Source: Actinomycetes bacterium (lineage in GTDB: Bacteria > Actinomycetota > Actinomycetes > Propionibacteriales > Propionibacteriaceae). From it: 64,000 nt of DNA. The DNA is taken from assembly GCA_023392635.1 (NCBI GenBank), contig JAEVYS010000056.1:3560-67559 (forward strand). The letters run 5' to 3'. Made by a program: the position numbers and the translations under genes. Each line of letters begins with the position of its first letter. Position 1 is the first letter of the stretch. Of this stretch, positions 1-8,298 are shown piece after piece. The notes under the pieces were generated by a model. The model worked only from the letters and a program-made list of their open reading frames with translations, had not been told where the DNA came from and did not search any database.

Positions 1-26
1 GCCGTGGCCCGCGCCCACGGGTCGGC

Positions 27-32
27 TAGCGT
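27..32 (+). promoter_or_regulatory. -10 box of leaderless promoter, DUF1015 gene
   Basis: TAGCGT lies 6 nt before the ATG at 39, and no Shine-Dalgarno sequence is visible between them. The same layout recurs at many genes here, so transcription probably starts at the start codon. Confidence 0.6.
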
Positions 33-38
33 TGCGCC

Positions 39-1229
39 ATGCCCCGAATCGCACCGTTCCCGGCCATCCGCTACGCCCCCGGCACCGACCTGCAGGCGGT
101 CATCGCCCCGCCCTACGACGTGCTGTCGGACGCGGACGTGAGCGAGCTGGCCGCTCGCGATCCGCACAACATCGTGCACGTCGACGTGCCGACGGGCGGC
201 GACGACCGGTACGAGGTGGCCGCCCGGACGCTGTCCGGCTGGCTGGACGAGGGCATCCTGGTGCGCGACGACGTCCCGTCCCTGACGATCTACCGGATGG
301 CGTTCACCGACGCGACCGGCGCGGCCCGCACCATCTCCGGCGTGCTGTGCGGGCTGGAGGTCGTCGATCTCGACGCCGGCGGGGTGCTGCCCCACGAACG
401 CACCACCCCGAAGGCGGTCACCGACCGGCTCGACCTCACCCGGGCCACCGCGGCGAACCTGTCCCCGGTGTGGGGCCTCTCGCTCGCCTCCGGACTCACC
501 GCAGCGCTGGCCGAGCCCGGCGAGGGCGTCGGCCGGATGGTGGCCGACGACGTGGTGCACACGGTGGAACGCATCACCGACCCGGACCGGATCGCGACCA
601 TCGCTGCGGTCCTCGCCGCGGACGACGTCCTGATCGCTGACGGCCACCACCGCTACTCGATCTCGCGCACCTACCGCGACGAGGTGCGGCAGGCCACCAG
701 ACGCGACGACACCGAGGCGGAGTTCACGCTCACGTTCGTCAACGAGCTGGTGGCCGACCAGCTGAGCATCGAGGCGATCCACCGGGTGTACTCGGGCATC
801 ACCATCGAGCAGCTGCGCCGGCAGCTCGGGGCCAGCTTCCGGATCGAGCCGGCGCCCCCGCCGACCCCGGCGCTGCTGGCCCAGATGGTGGAAACCGGAC
901 GACTGGTGCTGCTGGCGCCGGACGGGACCGCCGAGTGGCTGATCCCCAGGCCCGAGGCGTTCGAGGGCGTGCGCGCGCTGGACGGCGCCTACCTGGAGCA
1001 CGCGCTCGAGGCATCCCGCGCTGTGGTGGGCTACCAGCACGGCCTCGACGAGATGCTCGATCTGGTGGGGTCGGGCGAGGTGGCAGCGGGTGTCCTGATC
1101 CGGCCCACCTCGCTGGCCGAGATCGAGCGGACGGCCCGCGAGGGCTTGCTGATGCCGCCCAAGTCCACCTTCTTCACGCCCAAGCTCCGCACCGGTCTGG
1201 TGATCCGGCCCACGGCCAGTACCGAATAG
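39..1229 (+). CDS. DUF1015 family protein
   Basis: A 396-residue cytoplasmic protein with no signal peptide or membrane segment. The N-terminus (FPAIRYAPG, then VIAPPYDVLS, then DPHNIVHVD) and the central ADGHHRY motif near residue 203 are typical of DUF1015, sometimes described as an uncharacterised SpoOJ/ParA/ParB/RepB-related family. The C-terminal PKSTFFTPKLRTGLV motif is also characteristic. Length matches the family norm of about 400 residues, so the gene looks intact. No biochemical role is established for the family; its members are often encoded near serine-biosynthesis or general metabolic genes. The ATG at 39 is supported by the -10 box just upstream. It is followed after 49 nt by a mutarotase gene that has its own promoter, so co-transcription is not required. 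Confidence 0.9.
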   Translation: MPRIAPFPAIRYAPGTDLQAVIAPPYDVLSDADVSELAARDPHNIVHVDVPTGGDDRYEVAARTLSGWLDEGILVRDDVPSLTIYRMAFTDATGAARTISGVLCGLEVVDLDAGGVLPHERTTPKAVTDRLDLTRATAANLSPVWGLSLASGLTAALAEPGEGVGRMVADDVVHTVERITDPDRIATIAAVLAADDVLIADGHHRYSISRTYRDEVRQATRRDDTEAEFTLTFVNELVADQLSIEAIHRVYSGITIEQLRRQLGASFRIEPAPPPTPALLAQMVETGRLVLLAPDGTAEWLIPRPEAFEGVRALDGAYLEHALEASRAVVGYQHGLDEMLDLVGSGEVAAGVLIRPTSLAEIERTAREGLLMPPKSTFFTPKLRTGLVIRPTASTE

Positions 1230-1266
1230 CCGGGCACGGGGAGTGCCGCGGGCGCGGGCGGCGCGC

Positions 1267-1272
1267 TAGCCT
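1267..1272 (+). promoter_or_regulatory. -10 box of leaderless promoter, mutarotase gene
   Basis: TAGCCT followed by exactly 6 nt and then ATG at 1279; no ribosome binding site is visible. Confidence 0.6.
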
Positions 1273-1278
1273 GCCTCA

Positions 1279-2115
1279 ATGCCCAGTGCTCCGTTCCCCG
1301 GAATCGAGATCTACCACCACGGCGACCACTACGCCGTCCTCGACGCCGGCTCGCAGGTCCTGCAGTGGACCCCGACGGGCCACAACCCGGTGCTGTGGGT
1401 GAGCCCGCTCGCGTCCTTCGACCCCGGCGTGGCCGTCCGTGGCGGCGTGCCGGTGGTGTTCCCCTGGTTCGGGGCGGGCCCCGACGGCGACCGCCGGCCG
1501 TCGCACGGCTTCGCCCGGACGGCGACGTGGCGCCGCACCGCGGTGACGAACGAACTCGTCGCGGCTGGGCGGCTGGAGGTGCGGCACACCCTGGACGCCG
1601 CCGATTTCGACAGTGAACCGTTCGAGGCCGAACTGGTGGCGACCTTCACGCAGCGCCGGCTGACCATCTCGCTGGGTGTGACCAACACGGGCACCGGAAC
1701 GTTCCGCTACGAGGAGGCGCTGCACACCTATCTGGCGGTGAGCGAGGCCGGCCTGGTGTCGGTCGGTGGACTGGACGGCTGCCGGTACCTGGACAAGGCG
1801 GACGACGCCGGGCCGGACGAGCGCGTCCAGGCCGGGGACGTCCGGTTCGACGGCGAGGTGGACCGCGTCTACCGGCACACCGGGGACGCCGTGCTCGACG
1901 ACCCCGCCTGGGGCCGGCGGGTCCTCGTCGGCAAGGCGGGCTCTGCGAACACCGTCGTGTGGAACCCCGGCGAGCGGAAGGGGACCGCCCTCGCCGATGT
2001 CGGGCGCAGCTGGCCGGACTTCGTCTGCATCGAGGCGGGCAACGTACGCGACGAGGCGATCGAGCTTCCGCCGGGGGAACGGCACACCCTGACCCAGACG
2101 ATCACCGTCTCATAA
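1279..2115 (+). CDS. D-hexose-6-phosphate mutarotase (YeaD family)
   Basis: A 278-residue aldose-1-epimerase-like beta-sandwich enzyme that would interconvert the alpha and beta anomers of hexose 6-phosphates such as glucose 6-phosphate, in the cytosol. Supporting motifs are VFPWFG (about residue 63), the SHGFAR histidine motif (about 74), EEALHTYL (about 145) with a second histidine, and FVCIEAGN (about 247), which carries the family's catalytic glutamate. Length is normal for YeaD-type proteins (270-300). The absence of a galactose-specific signature favours the hexose-6-phosphate group over galactose mutarotase, but substrate is inferred. A glucose-6-phosphate role fits polyphosphate glucokinase and pgi elsewhere in the window. 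Confidence 0.88.
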   Translation: MPSAPFPGIEIYHHGDHYAVLDAGSQVLQWTPTGHNPVLWVSPLASFDPGVAVRGGVPVVFPWFGAGPDGDRRPSHGFARTATWRRTAVTNELVAAGRLEVRHTLDAADFDSEPFEAELVATFTQRRLTISLGVTNTGTGTFRYEEALHTYLAVSEAGLVSVGGLDGCRYLDKADDAGPDERVQAGDVRFDGEVDRVYRHTGDAVLDDPAWGRRVLVGKAGSANTVVWNPGERKGTALADVGRSWPDFVCIEAGNVRDEAIELPPGERHTLTQTITVS

Positions 2116-2163
2116 GGAGTGTTCGTCGATCCGCGTTTGTCAATCGTGGGTCTCAAACCTCGA

Positions 2164-2169
2164 TAGCCT
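2164..2169 (+). promoter_or_regulatory. Candidate -10 box for the CoA-transferase gene
   Basis: TAGCCT 32 nt before the ATG at 2202. A Shine-Dalgarno GAGGAG at 2191-2196 implies a short 5' leader rather than a leaderless message. Confidence 0.45.
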
Positions 2170-2201
2170 GACACTGTTCAACCCAGCGCTGAGGAGAAGT
2201 C

Positions 2202-3716
2202 ATGGCGTCCCGCATAGAGAACGCGGAATTCCGCAAGAAGGTCACCACCGCCGAGGAGGCGGCCAAGCTCATCAAGCCCGGCATGAACGTCGGCTTCTCC
2301 GGCTTCACCGGGGCCGGCTACCCCAAGGAGGTCCCGGTCGCCCTCGCCGCCCAGATCAAGGAGGCGCACGACCGCGGTGAGGAGTTCATGATCGGCATGT
2401 GGACCGGCGCGTCCACCGCCCCGGAGCTCGACGGCGCGCTGGCCGAGGTCGACGGCGTGAAGTTCCGCACCCCGTACCAGTCGGACCCGATCATGCGGAA
2501 CAAGATCAACGCCGGCATCTCCGAGTACTCCGACATCCACCTCTCGCACCTCGCCCCGATGGTGTGGGAAGGCTTCCTCGGCAAGCTCGACACCGCCGTC
2601 GTGGAGGTGACCGCCATCGCCGAGGACGGCGAGCTGGTGCCCTCCTCCTCGGTCGGCAACAACAAGACCTACCTGCAGGAGGCCGAGCAGATCATCCTGG
2701 AGGTGAACAGCTGGCAGAGCCGCGACCTGGAGGGCATGCACGACATCTACTACCGGGCCGCGCTCCCCCCGAACCGCCTTCCGGTGCCGCTCACGCATCC
2801 GGGCGACCGGATCGGCCAGCGCAACTTCCGGGTCGACCCGAAGAAGATCGTCGCGATCATCGAGACCGACGCGGAGGACCGCAACACCCCGTTCAAGCCG
2901 CTGGACAACGACTCCCGCGCGATCGCGGCACACCTGCTGGACTTCCTCGGCAACGAGGTCAAGCAGCACCGCCTGCCGAAGAACCTGCTGCCGCTGCAGT
3001 CGGGCGTGGGCAACATCGCCAACGCGGTGCTCGCCGGCCTGCTGGAGGGCCCCTTCGACTACCTGACCTCCTACACCGAGGTGATCCAGGACGGCATGGT
3101 CGACCTCCTCGACTCCGGCAAGATGACGATCGCGTCGGCGACCGCGTTCTCGCTCAGCCCGGAGTACGCGACCAAGATGAACGACAACGCGCTGAACTAC
3201 CGCAACAAGATCATCCTGCGGCCGCAGGAGATCTCGAACCACCCCGAGATGATCCGCCGCCTCGGCGTCATCGCCTGCAACGGCATGATCGAGGCCGACA
3301 TCTACGGCAACGTGAACTCCACCCACATCATGGGCTCGCGGATGATGAACGGCATCGGCGGTTCGGCGGACTTCACCCGCAACGCGTACATCTCGGCGTT
3401 CGTGACCCCCTCGACGGCGAAGGGTGGAGCGATCTCCGCGATCGTCCCGATGGTCTCCCACCATGACCACACCGAGCACGACGTGCAGGTGCTGATCACC
3501 GAGCAGGGCCTGGCCGACCTGCGTGGCCTCTCGCCCAAGCAGCGGGCGAAGAAGATCATCGCGAACTGCGCGCACCCTGCCTACCGGGACATGCTGCAGG
3601 AGTACTACGACTACTCGCTCACTGTCGCCAACGGCCTGCACACCCCGCACGACCTGCGGCAGGCGCACTCCTGGCACGTCCGGTTCCTCGAGACCGGGAC
3701 GATGCTCCCGGCCTGA
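2202..3716 (+). CDS. Succinyl-CoA:acetate CoA-transferase (acetyl-CoA hydrolase/transferase family)
   Basis: A 504-residue member of the acetyl-CoA hydrolase/CoA-transferase family (Cat1/AarC/ScpC type). It would move CoA between succinyl-CoA and acetate or propionate, linking acetate handling, the TCA cycle and, in propionibacteria, propionate formation. The N-terminal half has GFSGFTGAGYPK (32-42) and SSSVGNNK (148-155). The GVGNIANAV motif (268-276) and the glutamate E293 in YTEVIQDG match the position of the catalytic glutamate of AarC-type enzymes. The C-terminus has GGSADFTRNA and LITEQGLADLRG. The start is fixed by GAGGAG 6 nt before ATG. Length is the usual 500-510. The acceptor acid (acetate or propionate) cannot be told from sequence. 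Confidence 0.92.
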   Translation: MASRIENAEFRKKVTTAEEAAKLIKPGMNVGFSGFTGAGYPKEVPVALAAQIKEAHDRGEEFMIGMWTGASTAPELDGALAEVDGVKFRTPYQSDPIMRNKINAGISEYSDIHLSHLAPMVWEGFLGKLDTAVVEVTAIAEDGELVPSSSVGNNKTYLQEAEQIILEVNSWQSRDLEGMHDIYYRAALPPNRLPVPLTHPGDRIGQRNFRVDPKKIVAIIETDAEDRNTPFKPLDNDSRAIAAHLLDFLGNEVKQHRLPKNLLPLQSGVGNIANAVLAGLLEGPFDYLTSYTEVIQDGMVDLLDSGKMTIASATAFSLSPEYATKMNDNALNYRNKIILRPQEISNHPEMIRRLGVIACNGMIEADIYGNVNSTHIMGSRMMNGIGGSADFTRNAYISAFVTPSTAKGGAISAIVPMVSHHDHTEHDVQVLITEQGLADLRGLSPKQRAKKIIANCAHPAYRDMLQEYYDYSLTVANGLHTPHDLRQAHSWHVRFLETGTMLPA

Positions 3717-3723
3717 GGCCCCC

Positions 3724-3799
3724 ACGCCGAACGCCACCGTTCCGGTCATTCACCCCAGCCTGGGCTGGAGCGTCTGACCCGAACGGTGGCGTTCGGCGT
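3724..3799. repeat. Perfect 19-bp inverted repeat with 38-nt loop between convergent genes
   Basis: Bases 3724-3742 are exactly complementary to 3781-3799. The 38-nt loop has its own small dyad, CCAGC/GCTGG around 3753-3766. It lies between the convergent ends of the CoA-transferase (3716) and RCC1 (3807) genes, where a bidirectional terminator is expected. The arms are unusually long and the loop unusually large for a simple intrinsic terminator, and there is no T run. Confidence 0.75.
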
Positions 3800-3806
3800 T
3801 ACGAGG

Positions 3807-5012
3807 TCAGAACCCTTCGACCAGCACCGGCTGCGGCGAGTTGGTCGTCGAGTTGTTCCCCAGGCCGCCATAGCCGTTGTAGCCCCAGCACTTGACGGCC
3901 TTCGCCGTCGTCACGACGCAGGCGTGCTGGTAGCCGAGGCTCAGCTTGCTCGCCTTGCCGAGGTTGTACACGCCCACCGGGGTGTACCTGGTCGTCGTCG
4001 TGTTGTCACCGAGCTGGCCGTAGGTGTTGTTGCCCCAGCACTTCACCTTGCCCGAGGTGCTGAGCGAGCAACTCGAGTAATAGCCCGCCTTCACCGCCTT
4101 GATGCCGGAGGTGAGCCCACTGACCTTGACCGGCATGGGTGAGTTGGTGGTCGTGTTGTCGCCGAGCTGGCCGAAGCCGTTGTAGCCCCAGCATCGTGCG
4201 GCACCCTTCGACGTCACCGCGCAGGTGTGGTAGACGCCGCCGTTGACCTGCTTGACGCCCGAGGTCAGGCCGTACACCGGCACCGGCACCGGCGAACTGG
4301 TCGTCGTGTTGTTGCCGAGCTCGCCCACGCCGTTGTAACCCCAGCAGCGCGGCTTGCCGCCCGAAACCAGGACGCAGGCGTGGTAGCCGCCGTTGCTGAG
4401 CGAGGTGACGTGAGTGAGCTTGTAGACGCCGACCGGCTTCGAGGAGTTCGCCGTTGCGTTGTTGCCCAGCTCGCCGTTCGCCCCGTAGCCCCAGCACTTC
4501 ACCTTGCCCGAGGTGGTGAGTGCGCAGGTCGTGTAGTCGCCAGAGGAGATCGCCTTGATCTTGCTGCTCAGCCCGTAGACGGCGACCGGCTTGAGCGAGT
4601 TCGTGATGCTGTTGTCGCCGAGCCGGCCGTAGCCGTTGTTCCCCCAGCACCACACCTTCCCCTTCGTGGTGAGCAGGCACGAGTGGCTGAAGCCCGTGGT
4701 CACCGCCTTGACGCCCGTGGTGAACCCGTACACGCCGACCGGTACGTCCGAGTTGGTCGAACTGTTGTCGCCGAGCTGGCCGTAGGCGTTGTAGCCCCAG
4801 CACAGCGGCTTCCCCTTGGTCGTGACCGCACAGGTGTGCAGGTAACCTCCACTCACGGTCGCCGCCTTGTAGGTGGGTGTCGCCACCAGCGGGACCGCGG
4901 CCGCGCCGGCCCCGGGAAGCGCGGACGCCTCCCAGGCCGGAGACCCCAGGGTCGATCCAAGGACGACAACCAGGCCCGCAAGCACTCGCGGCCAGGACGA
5001 ACGAACGGACAT
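3807..5012 (-). CDS. Secreted RCC1-repeat (seven-bladed propeller) protein
   Basis: A 401-residue exported protein. ATG at 5012 follows a purine-rich GAGGGGGAG and starts a signal peptide (RSSWPRVLAGLVVVLGS, then a small-residue cleavage region). The rest is seven tandem repeats of about 50 residues, each with the pattern G-x-H-x-C-x-(V/L)-T-x-x-G-K-x-x-C-W-G-x-N-x-x-G-x-L-G-(D/N)-N. The C-W-G/G-x-L-G core is the RCC1 hallmark, and seven repeats are what closes an RCC1 propeller. Each repeat carries two cysteines, which suggests one disulfide per blade, fitting an extracellular location. No enzymatic domain is present, so a binding or adhesion role is most likely, but the ligand is unknown. 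A start further upstream would add an implausible arginine/proline-rich leader. Confidence 0.85.
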   Translation of the reverse strand: MSVRSSWPRVLAGLVVVLGSTLGSPAWEASALPGAGAAAVPLVATPTYKAATVSGGYLHTCAVTTKGKPLCWGYNAYGQLGDNSSTNSDVPVGVYGFTTGVKAVTTGFSHSCLLTTKGKVWCWGNNGYGRLGDNSITNSLKPVAVYGLSSKIKAISSGDYTTCALTTSGKVKCWGYGANGELGNNATANSSKPVGVYKLTHVTSLSNGGYHACVLVSGGKPRCWGYNGVGELGNNTTTSSPVPVPVYGLTSGVKQVNGGVYHTCAVTSKGAARCWGYNGFGQLGDNTTTNSPMPVKVSGLTSGIKAVKAGYYSSCSLSTSGKVKCWGNNTYGQLGDNTTTTRYTPVGVYNLGKASKLSLGYQHACVVTTAKAVKCWGYNGYGGLGNNSTTNSPQPVLVEGF

Positions 5013-5289
5013 CGCGCTCTCCCCCTCTGTTGAACCCGGCCGTCGGGGCCCGGGCAATGTGCCCATCTGAGAACGACAGCGGATCCCTGATACGGCGGAC
5101 CGCCGGGGGAGGAGTTGCGCCCGCAGTGACGCGGCAGCACGCGCTCGCGGCACCGGGGGTGGCCAGGCATCGCCGTCCCCGCCAGGGATCAGCTGCCTGT
5201 GGTGAGCATTCTCCTGGTCGGAGCAACTCGGCGAGAGCCTGGCCGAGGGTACTCCTGCGCATCTTCGCCGCTCACGGGCGCCCGTCGGG
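5013..5289. other. Intergenic region upstream of the RCC1 gene
   Basis: 277 nt between the start of the RCC1 gene and the stop of the HAD phosphatase gene. It should hold the RCC1 promoter. I see no convincing gene, tRNA or strong hairpin in it. Confidence 0.4.
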
Positions 5290-5937
5290 TCAGGGCAGCA
5301 GCACAGCCTGGAGCTCGGCGACCGAGTCGACGAGCACGTCCGGACCGGTCGCCTCGAGGTCTGCTCGCGCGGCGGCACCCCAGGAGACCGCGATCGACGC
5401 CATGCCGGCCGCCTTCGCCGCGAGCACGTCGACCACAGCATCCCCCACATAGGCCGCGCGCTCGGGGCTCCCGCCCAGCCGACGCACGGCGAGCAGGAGC
5501 GGTTCGGGCTCCGGCTTGTGCACGTCGGTGTCCTCCATCGCCACGGTCACCGAGAGACGGTCGGCCAACCCGGCGTGCAGGAGGGTGTTCTCCGCAGAGG
5601 TGCGCCGCTTCGACGTCGCGACGCCGACCAGCACGCCCGCGCTTCGCAGCGCGTCCAGCAGGCCGGGCGTGCCGGGGAACTCCTCCAGGAGTTCGGCCAG
5701 GTGCTCGGCGTTCCACGCCACGTAGGTGTCGACGAGCTTCTGGGCGTGTTCCGGGTGCCGCGTGCCGAAGGTGCCGTACAGGGTCTGCCCGATCCAGCTC
5801 CTCGCCTCGGCCGGCGTGGGACGTTCCCCCAAGACTTGCAGCATGGCGTGCTCGTAGGACGCGATAATGAGCGGGATGGTGTTCACCACCGTCCCGTCCA
5901 GGTCGAAGACGACAACGGGCCAGCGCGGTGAGGACAC
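5290..5937 (-). CDS. HAD-family hydrolase (PpaX/Gph-like phosphatase)
   Basis: A 215-residue haloacid-dehalogenase phosphatase. Motif I FDLDGTVVNT lies at residues 10-19, motif II in VATSKRR (about 110), and the motif III lysine in HKPEPEPLL and the motif IV acidic pair in YVGDAVVDV follow. An alpha-helical cap between motifs I and II makes it subfamily IA, like PpaX pyrophosphatase or phosphoglycolate phosphatase. The substrate is not predictable. I chose GTG at 5937 because the FDLDG motif must lie near the N-terminus; no clear ribosome binding site precedes it, so the exact start is uncertain. It is divergent from the TetR gene at 5977, with 39 nt between, so the two may share a control region. 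Confidence 0.82.
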   Translation of the reverse strand: MSSPRWPVVVFDLDGTVVNTIPLIIASYEHAMLQVLGERPTPAEARSWIGQTLYGTFGTRHPEHAQKLVDTYVAWNAEHLAELLEEFPGTPGLLDALRSAGVLVGVATSKRRTSAENTLLHAGLADRLSVTVAMEDTDVHKPEPEPLLLAVRRLGGSPERAAYVGDAVVDVLAAKAAGMASIAVSWGAAARADLEATGPDVLVDSVAELQAVLLP

Positions 5938-5976
5938 GACGGTGAGGATACGACCCCGCCACAGGGAGGAACGCAG

Positions 5977-6579
5977 GTGACCATCCAGGCGCACCGGCCA
6001 CGGGGCCGGCGCCCCGGCCGGACGGATACGCGGGCAGCGATCCAGACGGCTGCCCTCACACTCTTCTCGGAGATGGGCTACGAGAAGGTGTCGCTGCGCG
6101 CGATCGCCCGCGCCGCGGAAGTAGACCCGGCCCTCATCCACCACTACTTCGAGAACAAGGCCGACCTGTTCGCCCGGTCCGTCCTGGATCTCCCGCTCGA
6201 CGCCGAGGAGATCGTGCGACGCATCCTGGACGGGCCCGTCGAGTCGGTCGGCGAGCGGACGATCGCGGCCTTCCTGGAGGCGTGGGACCGCCCGGGAGCC
6301 ACCGACCGGTTCACCGCGATGATGCGGGCGGCCGTCACCGATCCGAGCGCGCGCCGGCCGCTGAGCGAGTTCATGACCAAGGAGATCCTGGTCAAGGTCG
6401 TCGAAGCGCTCGGCAACAGCAACGCCCGGCTCCGCGCCCAACTCGGCGTGAGCCTCGTGCTGGGCCTGGCACTGGGGCGGGACATCCTCGAGCTGCCTGC
6501 GCTGGTGAAGGCCCGCAACCCGGTGCTGGTGAAGACCCTGGGCCAGGCGATGCAGGCGCACCTGGTCGATTCGTGGTGA
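5977..6579 (+). CDS. TetR/AcrR family transcriptional regulator
   Basis: A 200-residue regulator. The N-terminal helix-turn-helix spans about residues 20-65 (TRAAIQTAALTLFSEMGYEK, then LRAIARAAEVDPALIHHYFENKADL with the family's hallmark YFENKADL). The C-terminal ligand-binding domain resembles the TetR_C_17 type common in actinobacteria. The GTG start at 5977 is preceded by AGGGAGGA (5963-5970) at good spacing. The ligand is unknown. Possible targets are the divergent HAD gene and the downstream membrane-protein gene at 6611, 31 nt away in the same direction. I found no clear palindromic operator in the 39-nt divergent gap. Confidence 0.87.
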   Translation: MTIQAHRPRGRRPGRTDTRAAIQTAALTLFSEMGYEKVSLRAIARAAEVDPALIHHYFENKADLFARSVLDLPLDAEEIVRRILDGPVESVGERTIAAFLEAWDRPGATDRFTAMMRAAVTDPSARRPLSEFMTKEILVKVVEALGNSNARLRAQLGVSLVLGLALGRDILELPALVKARNPVLVKTLGQAMQAHLVDSW

Positions 6580-6581
6580 CG

Positions 6582-6587
6582 TAGGCT
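6582..6587 (+). promoter_or_regulatory. Candidate -10 box for the membrane-protein gene at 6611
   Basis: TAGGCT, overlapping the end of the TetR gene region, lies 23 nt before ATG 6611; GAGGAGG between them is the ribosome binding site. Confidence 0.4.
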
Positions 6588-6610
6588 GGGCCACCCAGCG
6601 AGGAGGTGCG

Positions 6611-7285
6611 ATGACCACGGACCAGCAGGCGAGCGGCGCCGCCCCCGCCCCACGGCCGGCCGATGCGGACGTCACGCCGGAACCGGTTGTCGCTCAGCCC
6701 GCCGCCCTCCCGTCATCACCGGCGGCGCCCATCGCCACCCTCGACGCGCCGGTCCCTAAGGTCATCGGTGTGCCCGACGACCCACGTACCGGAGAGCCCC
6801 GGATCCCCGCCGTGGTCGCCGTGGCAGCGGCCCTGAGCTACGCGGCGGTCGCCAACCTGGCGGGCGGGCTGCTCACCGTCTACTGGAACGCGGTGCCCAA
6901 GGACACCTTCGGGAACGCGTCCTGGCTGATGGGCCAGTTCGTCACCGAGCCGGGCTCACTGGGACGGGTCCTGCTGGCGGTCGCTGTCACCGTGATCGCC
7001 CTCCTGATCGCCGTGCCGGTGGCGATCACCGGCTACTACGGCTGGACCGGCTACCGCTGGTCAAGGATCAGCGGGCTCGTCGGCGCTGCGCTCAGCTTCG
7101 GGGCGCTCACGCTCAACGTGTGGTCCTGGGGGACCATCCCGCTCGCGTTGCTGGGAGCCGGCCTGCTCTGGACGCGTCCGGCCGGACGGTACTTCCTGGC
7201 GTGGTCGGCGCGACGGCACCCCGTCGAGGCCTTCGCCCCGCCCACGACCGACGTGTACTACGGGCCGCTTCCCCGCTACCTCTGA
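6611..7285 (+). CDS. Actinobacterial multipass membrane protein, function unknown
   Basis: A 224-residue protein with a proline/alanine-rich, probably disordered cytoplasmic N-terminus (residues 1-70). About four membrane segments follow: near 74-94, 117-143, 150-171 and 174-190. The C-terminus is short and tyrosine-containing (DVYYGPLPRYL). I do not recognise a named family; the layout resembles uncharacterised actinobacterial membrane proteins. ATG 6611 follows GAGGAGG. It may be co-expressed with the TetR gene just upstream and so could be its regulatory target, but it also has its own -10 candidate. Confidence 0.75.
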   Translation: MTTDQQASGAAPAPRPADADVTPEPVVAQPAALPSSPAAPIATLDAPVPKVIGVPDDPRTGEPRIPAVVAVAAALSYAAVANLAGGLLTVYWNAVPKDTFGNASWLMGQFVTEPGSLGRVLLAVAVTVIALLIAVPVAITGYYGWTGYRWSRISGLVGAALSFGALTLNVWSWGTIPLALLGAGLLWTRPAGRYFLAWSARRHPVEAFAPPTTDVYYGPLPRYL

Positions 7286-7317
7286 GCGGCCCTGCCCGCG
7301 CGGTGCCGGGTCCGGCG

Positions 7318-7323
7318 TAACCT
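7318..7323 (+). promoter_or_regulatory. Possible -10 box upstream of the PxKF-like secreted protein
   Basis: TAACCT matches the local TANNNT pattern and lies in the 124-nt gap before ATG 7410. The implied leader would be about 85 nt. Support is by resemblance only. Confidence 0.25.
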
Positions 7324-7409
7324 TTCCGCCCCGGTCGGCGGTTACCTCGTCGAGAGGCGTCCCCCCACACCTCGAGACCTGTGTTCACTACCCCCGAAAG
7401 AGGTTTCAC

Positions 7410-8132
7410 ATGATCGGTTCGAAGACGAGCCGTACCGCGATCGGCGCTGCGATCGGCACTGCCCTCACCCTCGCGTTCAGCTCCATCGCGTTCACCCCCG
7501 CGTTCGCCACGCCGGTCGCACCGACCGTGCAGTGGAACGTGGCAGCGAACACGATCAACCCGGGCGGCAGCTACGCCGAGGGCCAGGTCCCGGCCGCGCC
7601 GACCTGCACCGCCGTCACGGCCGAGCTCGACGTGACGACCAGCTGCATGGTCAGTGTTCCCGTCACCACTCCCGGCGTCCACAGCCTGACCGCCACGGCG
7701 ACCGTCACCTCGACCGTCGACGCCAGCGTCGCCACCACGCAGGCCACCCTGACCTACACGGTCAACGCCGCACCCAAGGGCTTCTACAGCCCGGTGAAGA
7801 TGGGCGTGCAGAACGTGAAGAAGGGCGGGTCCACCGTCCCCCTCAAGTTCAAGGTCTACCAGGGCACGACCCGGGCGAAGAACGCCAGCGCGATCAGCAG
7901 CTTCGTCGCCAGCCAGGTGGACTGCAAGATCCCGACCACCGTCTTGTCGACCATCGACCTGCTGTCGAGCAAGGGCGGCAAGAAGCACGCCAACGTCGGC
8001 CACTCCCTGAAGTACTACGGCAAGGCCTTCCACCTGAACTGGAAGACCCCGAAGGCACCGGGCGCCTGCTACCTGGTGACCATGACGGCCACGGACGGCT
8101 CGGCGCTCACCGCGTCGTTCCTGCTGAAGTAA
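7410..8132 (+). CDS. Secreted protein with PxKF-like C-terminal domain
   Basis: A 240-residue exported protein with a signal peptide (ALTLAFSSIAFTPAFA, cleavage near residue 34). An Ig-like middle region has two cysteines. The C-terminal domain begins GFYSPVKMG and contains GGSTVPLKFKVYQG, which matches the PxKF domain consensus (K-x-G-S-T-V-P-x-K-F) found at the ends of actinobacterial exoproteins. Two further cysteines (VDCKIP and PGACYL) frame that domain, consistent with a disulfide. No catalytic motif is seen, so it is probably a structural or binding protein at the cell surface. AAAGAGG precedes ATG 7410. A strong hairpin terminator follows at 8246-8279. Confidence 0.8.
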   Translation: MIGSKTSRTAIGAAIGTALTLAFSSIAFTPAFATPVAPTVQWNVAANTINPGGSYAEGQVPAAPTCTAVTAELDVTTSCMVSVPVTTPGVHSLTATATVTSTVDASVATTQATLTYTVNAAPKGFYSPVKMGVQNVKKGGSTVPLKFKVYQGTTRAKNASAISSFVASQVDCKIPTTVLSTIDLLSSKGGKKHANVGHSLKYYGKAFHLNWKTPKAPGACYLVTMTATDGSALTASFLLK

Positions 8133-8245
8133 TCGTCCGGGTGGGGGCGACCGGGCCGGGCCTTCGGGCTCCCCGGTTGCCCTCCCCGGCACCGGGGTGA
8201 CTGGCTCGGATGAGGTCGGTGACCCACCCCGGCGAGAAACGGACT

Positions 8246-8279
8246 CCGGCGCATCGGCCCCTCAGGGCCGATGCGCCGG
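8246..8279. terminator. Bidirectional hairpin terminator
   Basis: 15-bp perfect arms (8246-8260 and 8265-8279) with a CTCA loop, followed by TTTCCC on the plus strand. It lies between the convergent genes ending at 8132 and 8299. Confidence 0.75.
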
Positions 8280-8298
8280 TTTCCCGTTGCCGGGATGC

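Noticed and set aside
2178..3749. 523-codon minus-strand frame over the CoA-transferase
   Set aside because: Shadow of a clear CoA-transferase; composition is dominated by V, R, H and D runs and there is no domain.
5013..5450. N-terminal extension of the RCC1 protein to 5450
   Set aside because: The extension is low-complexity and would bury the signal peptide; the ATG at 5012 has a good ribosome binding site.
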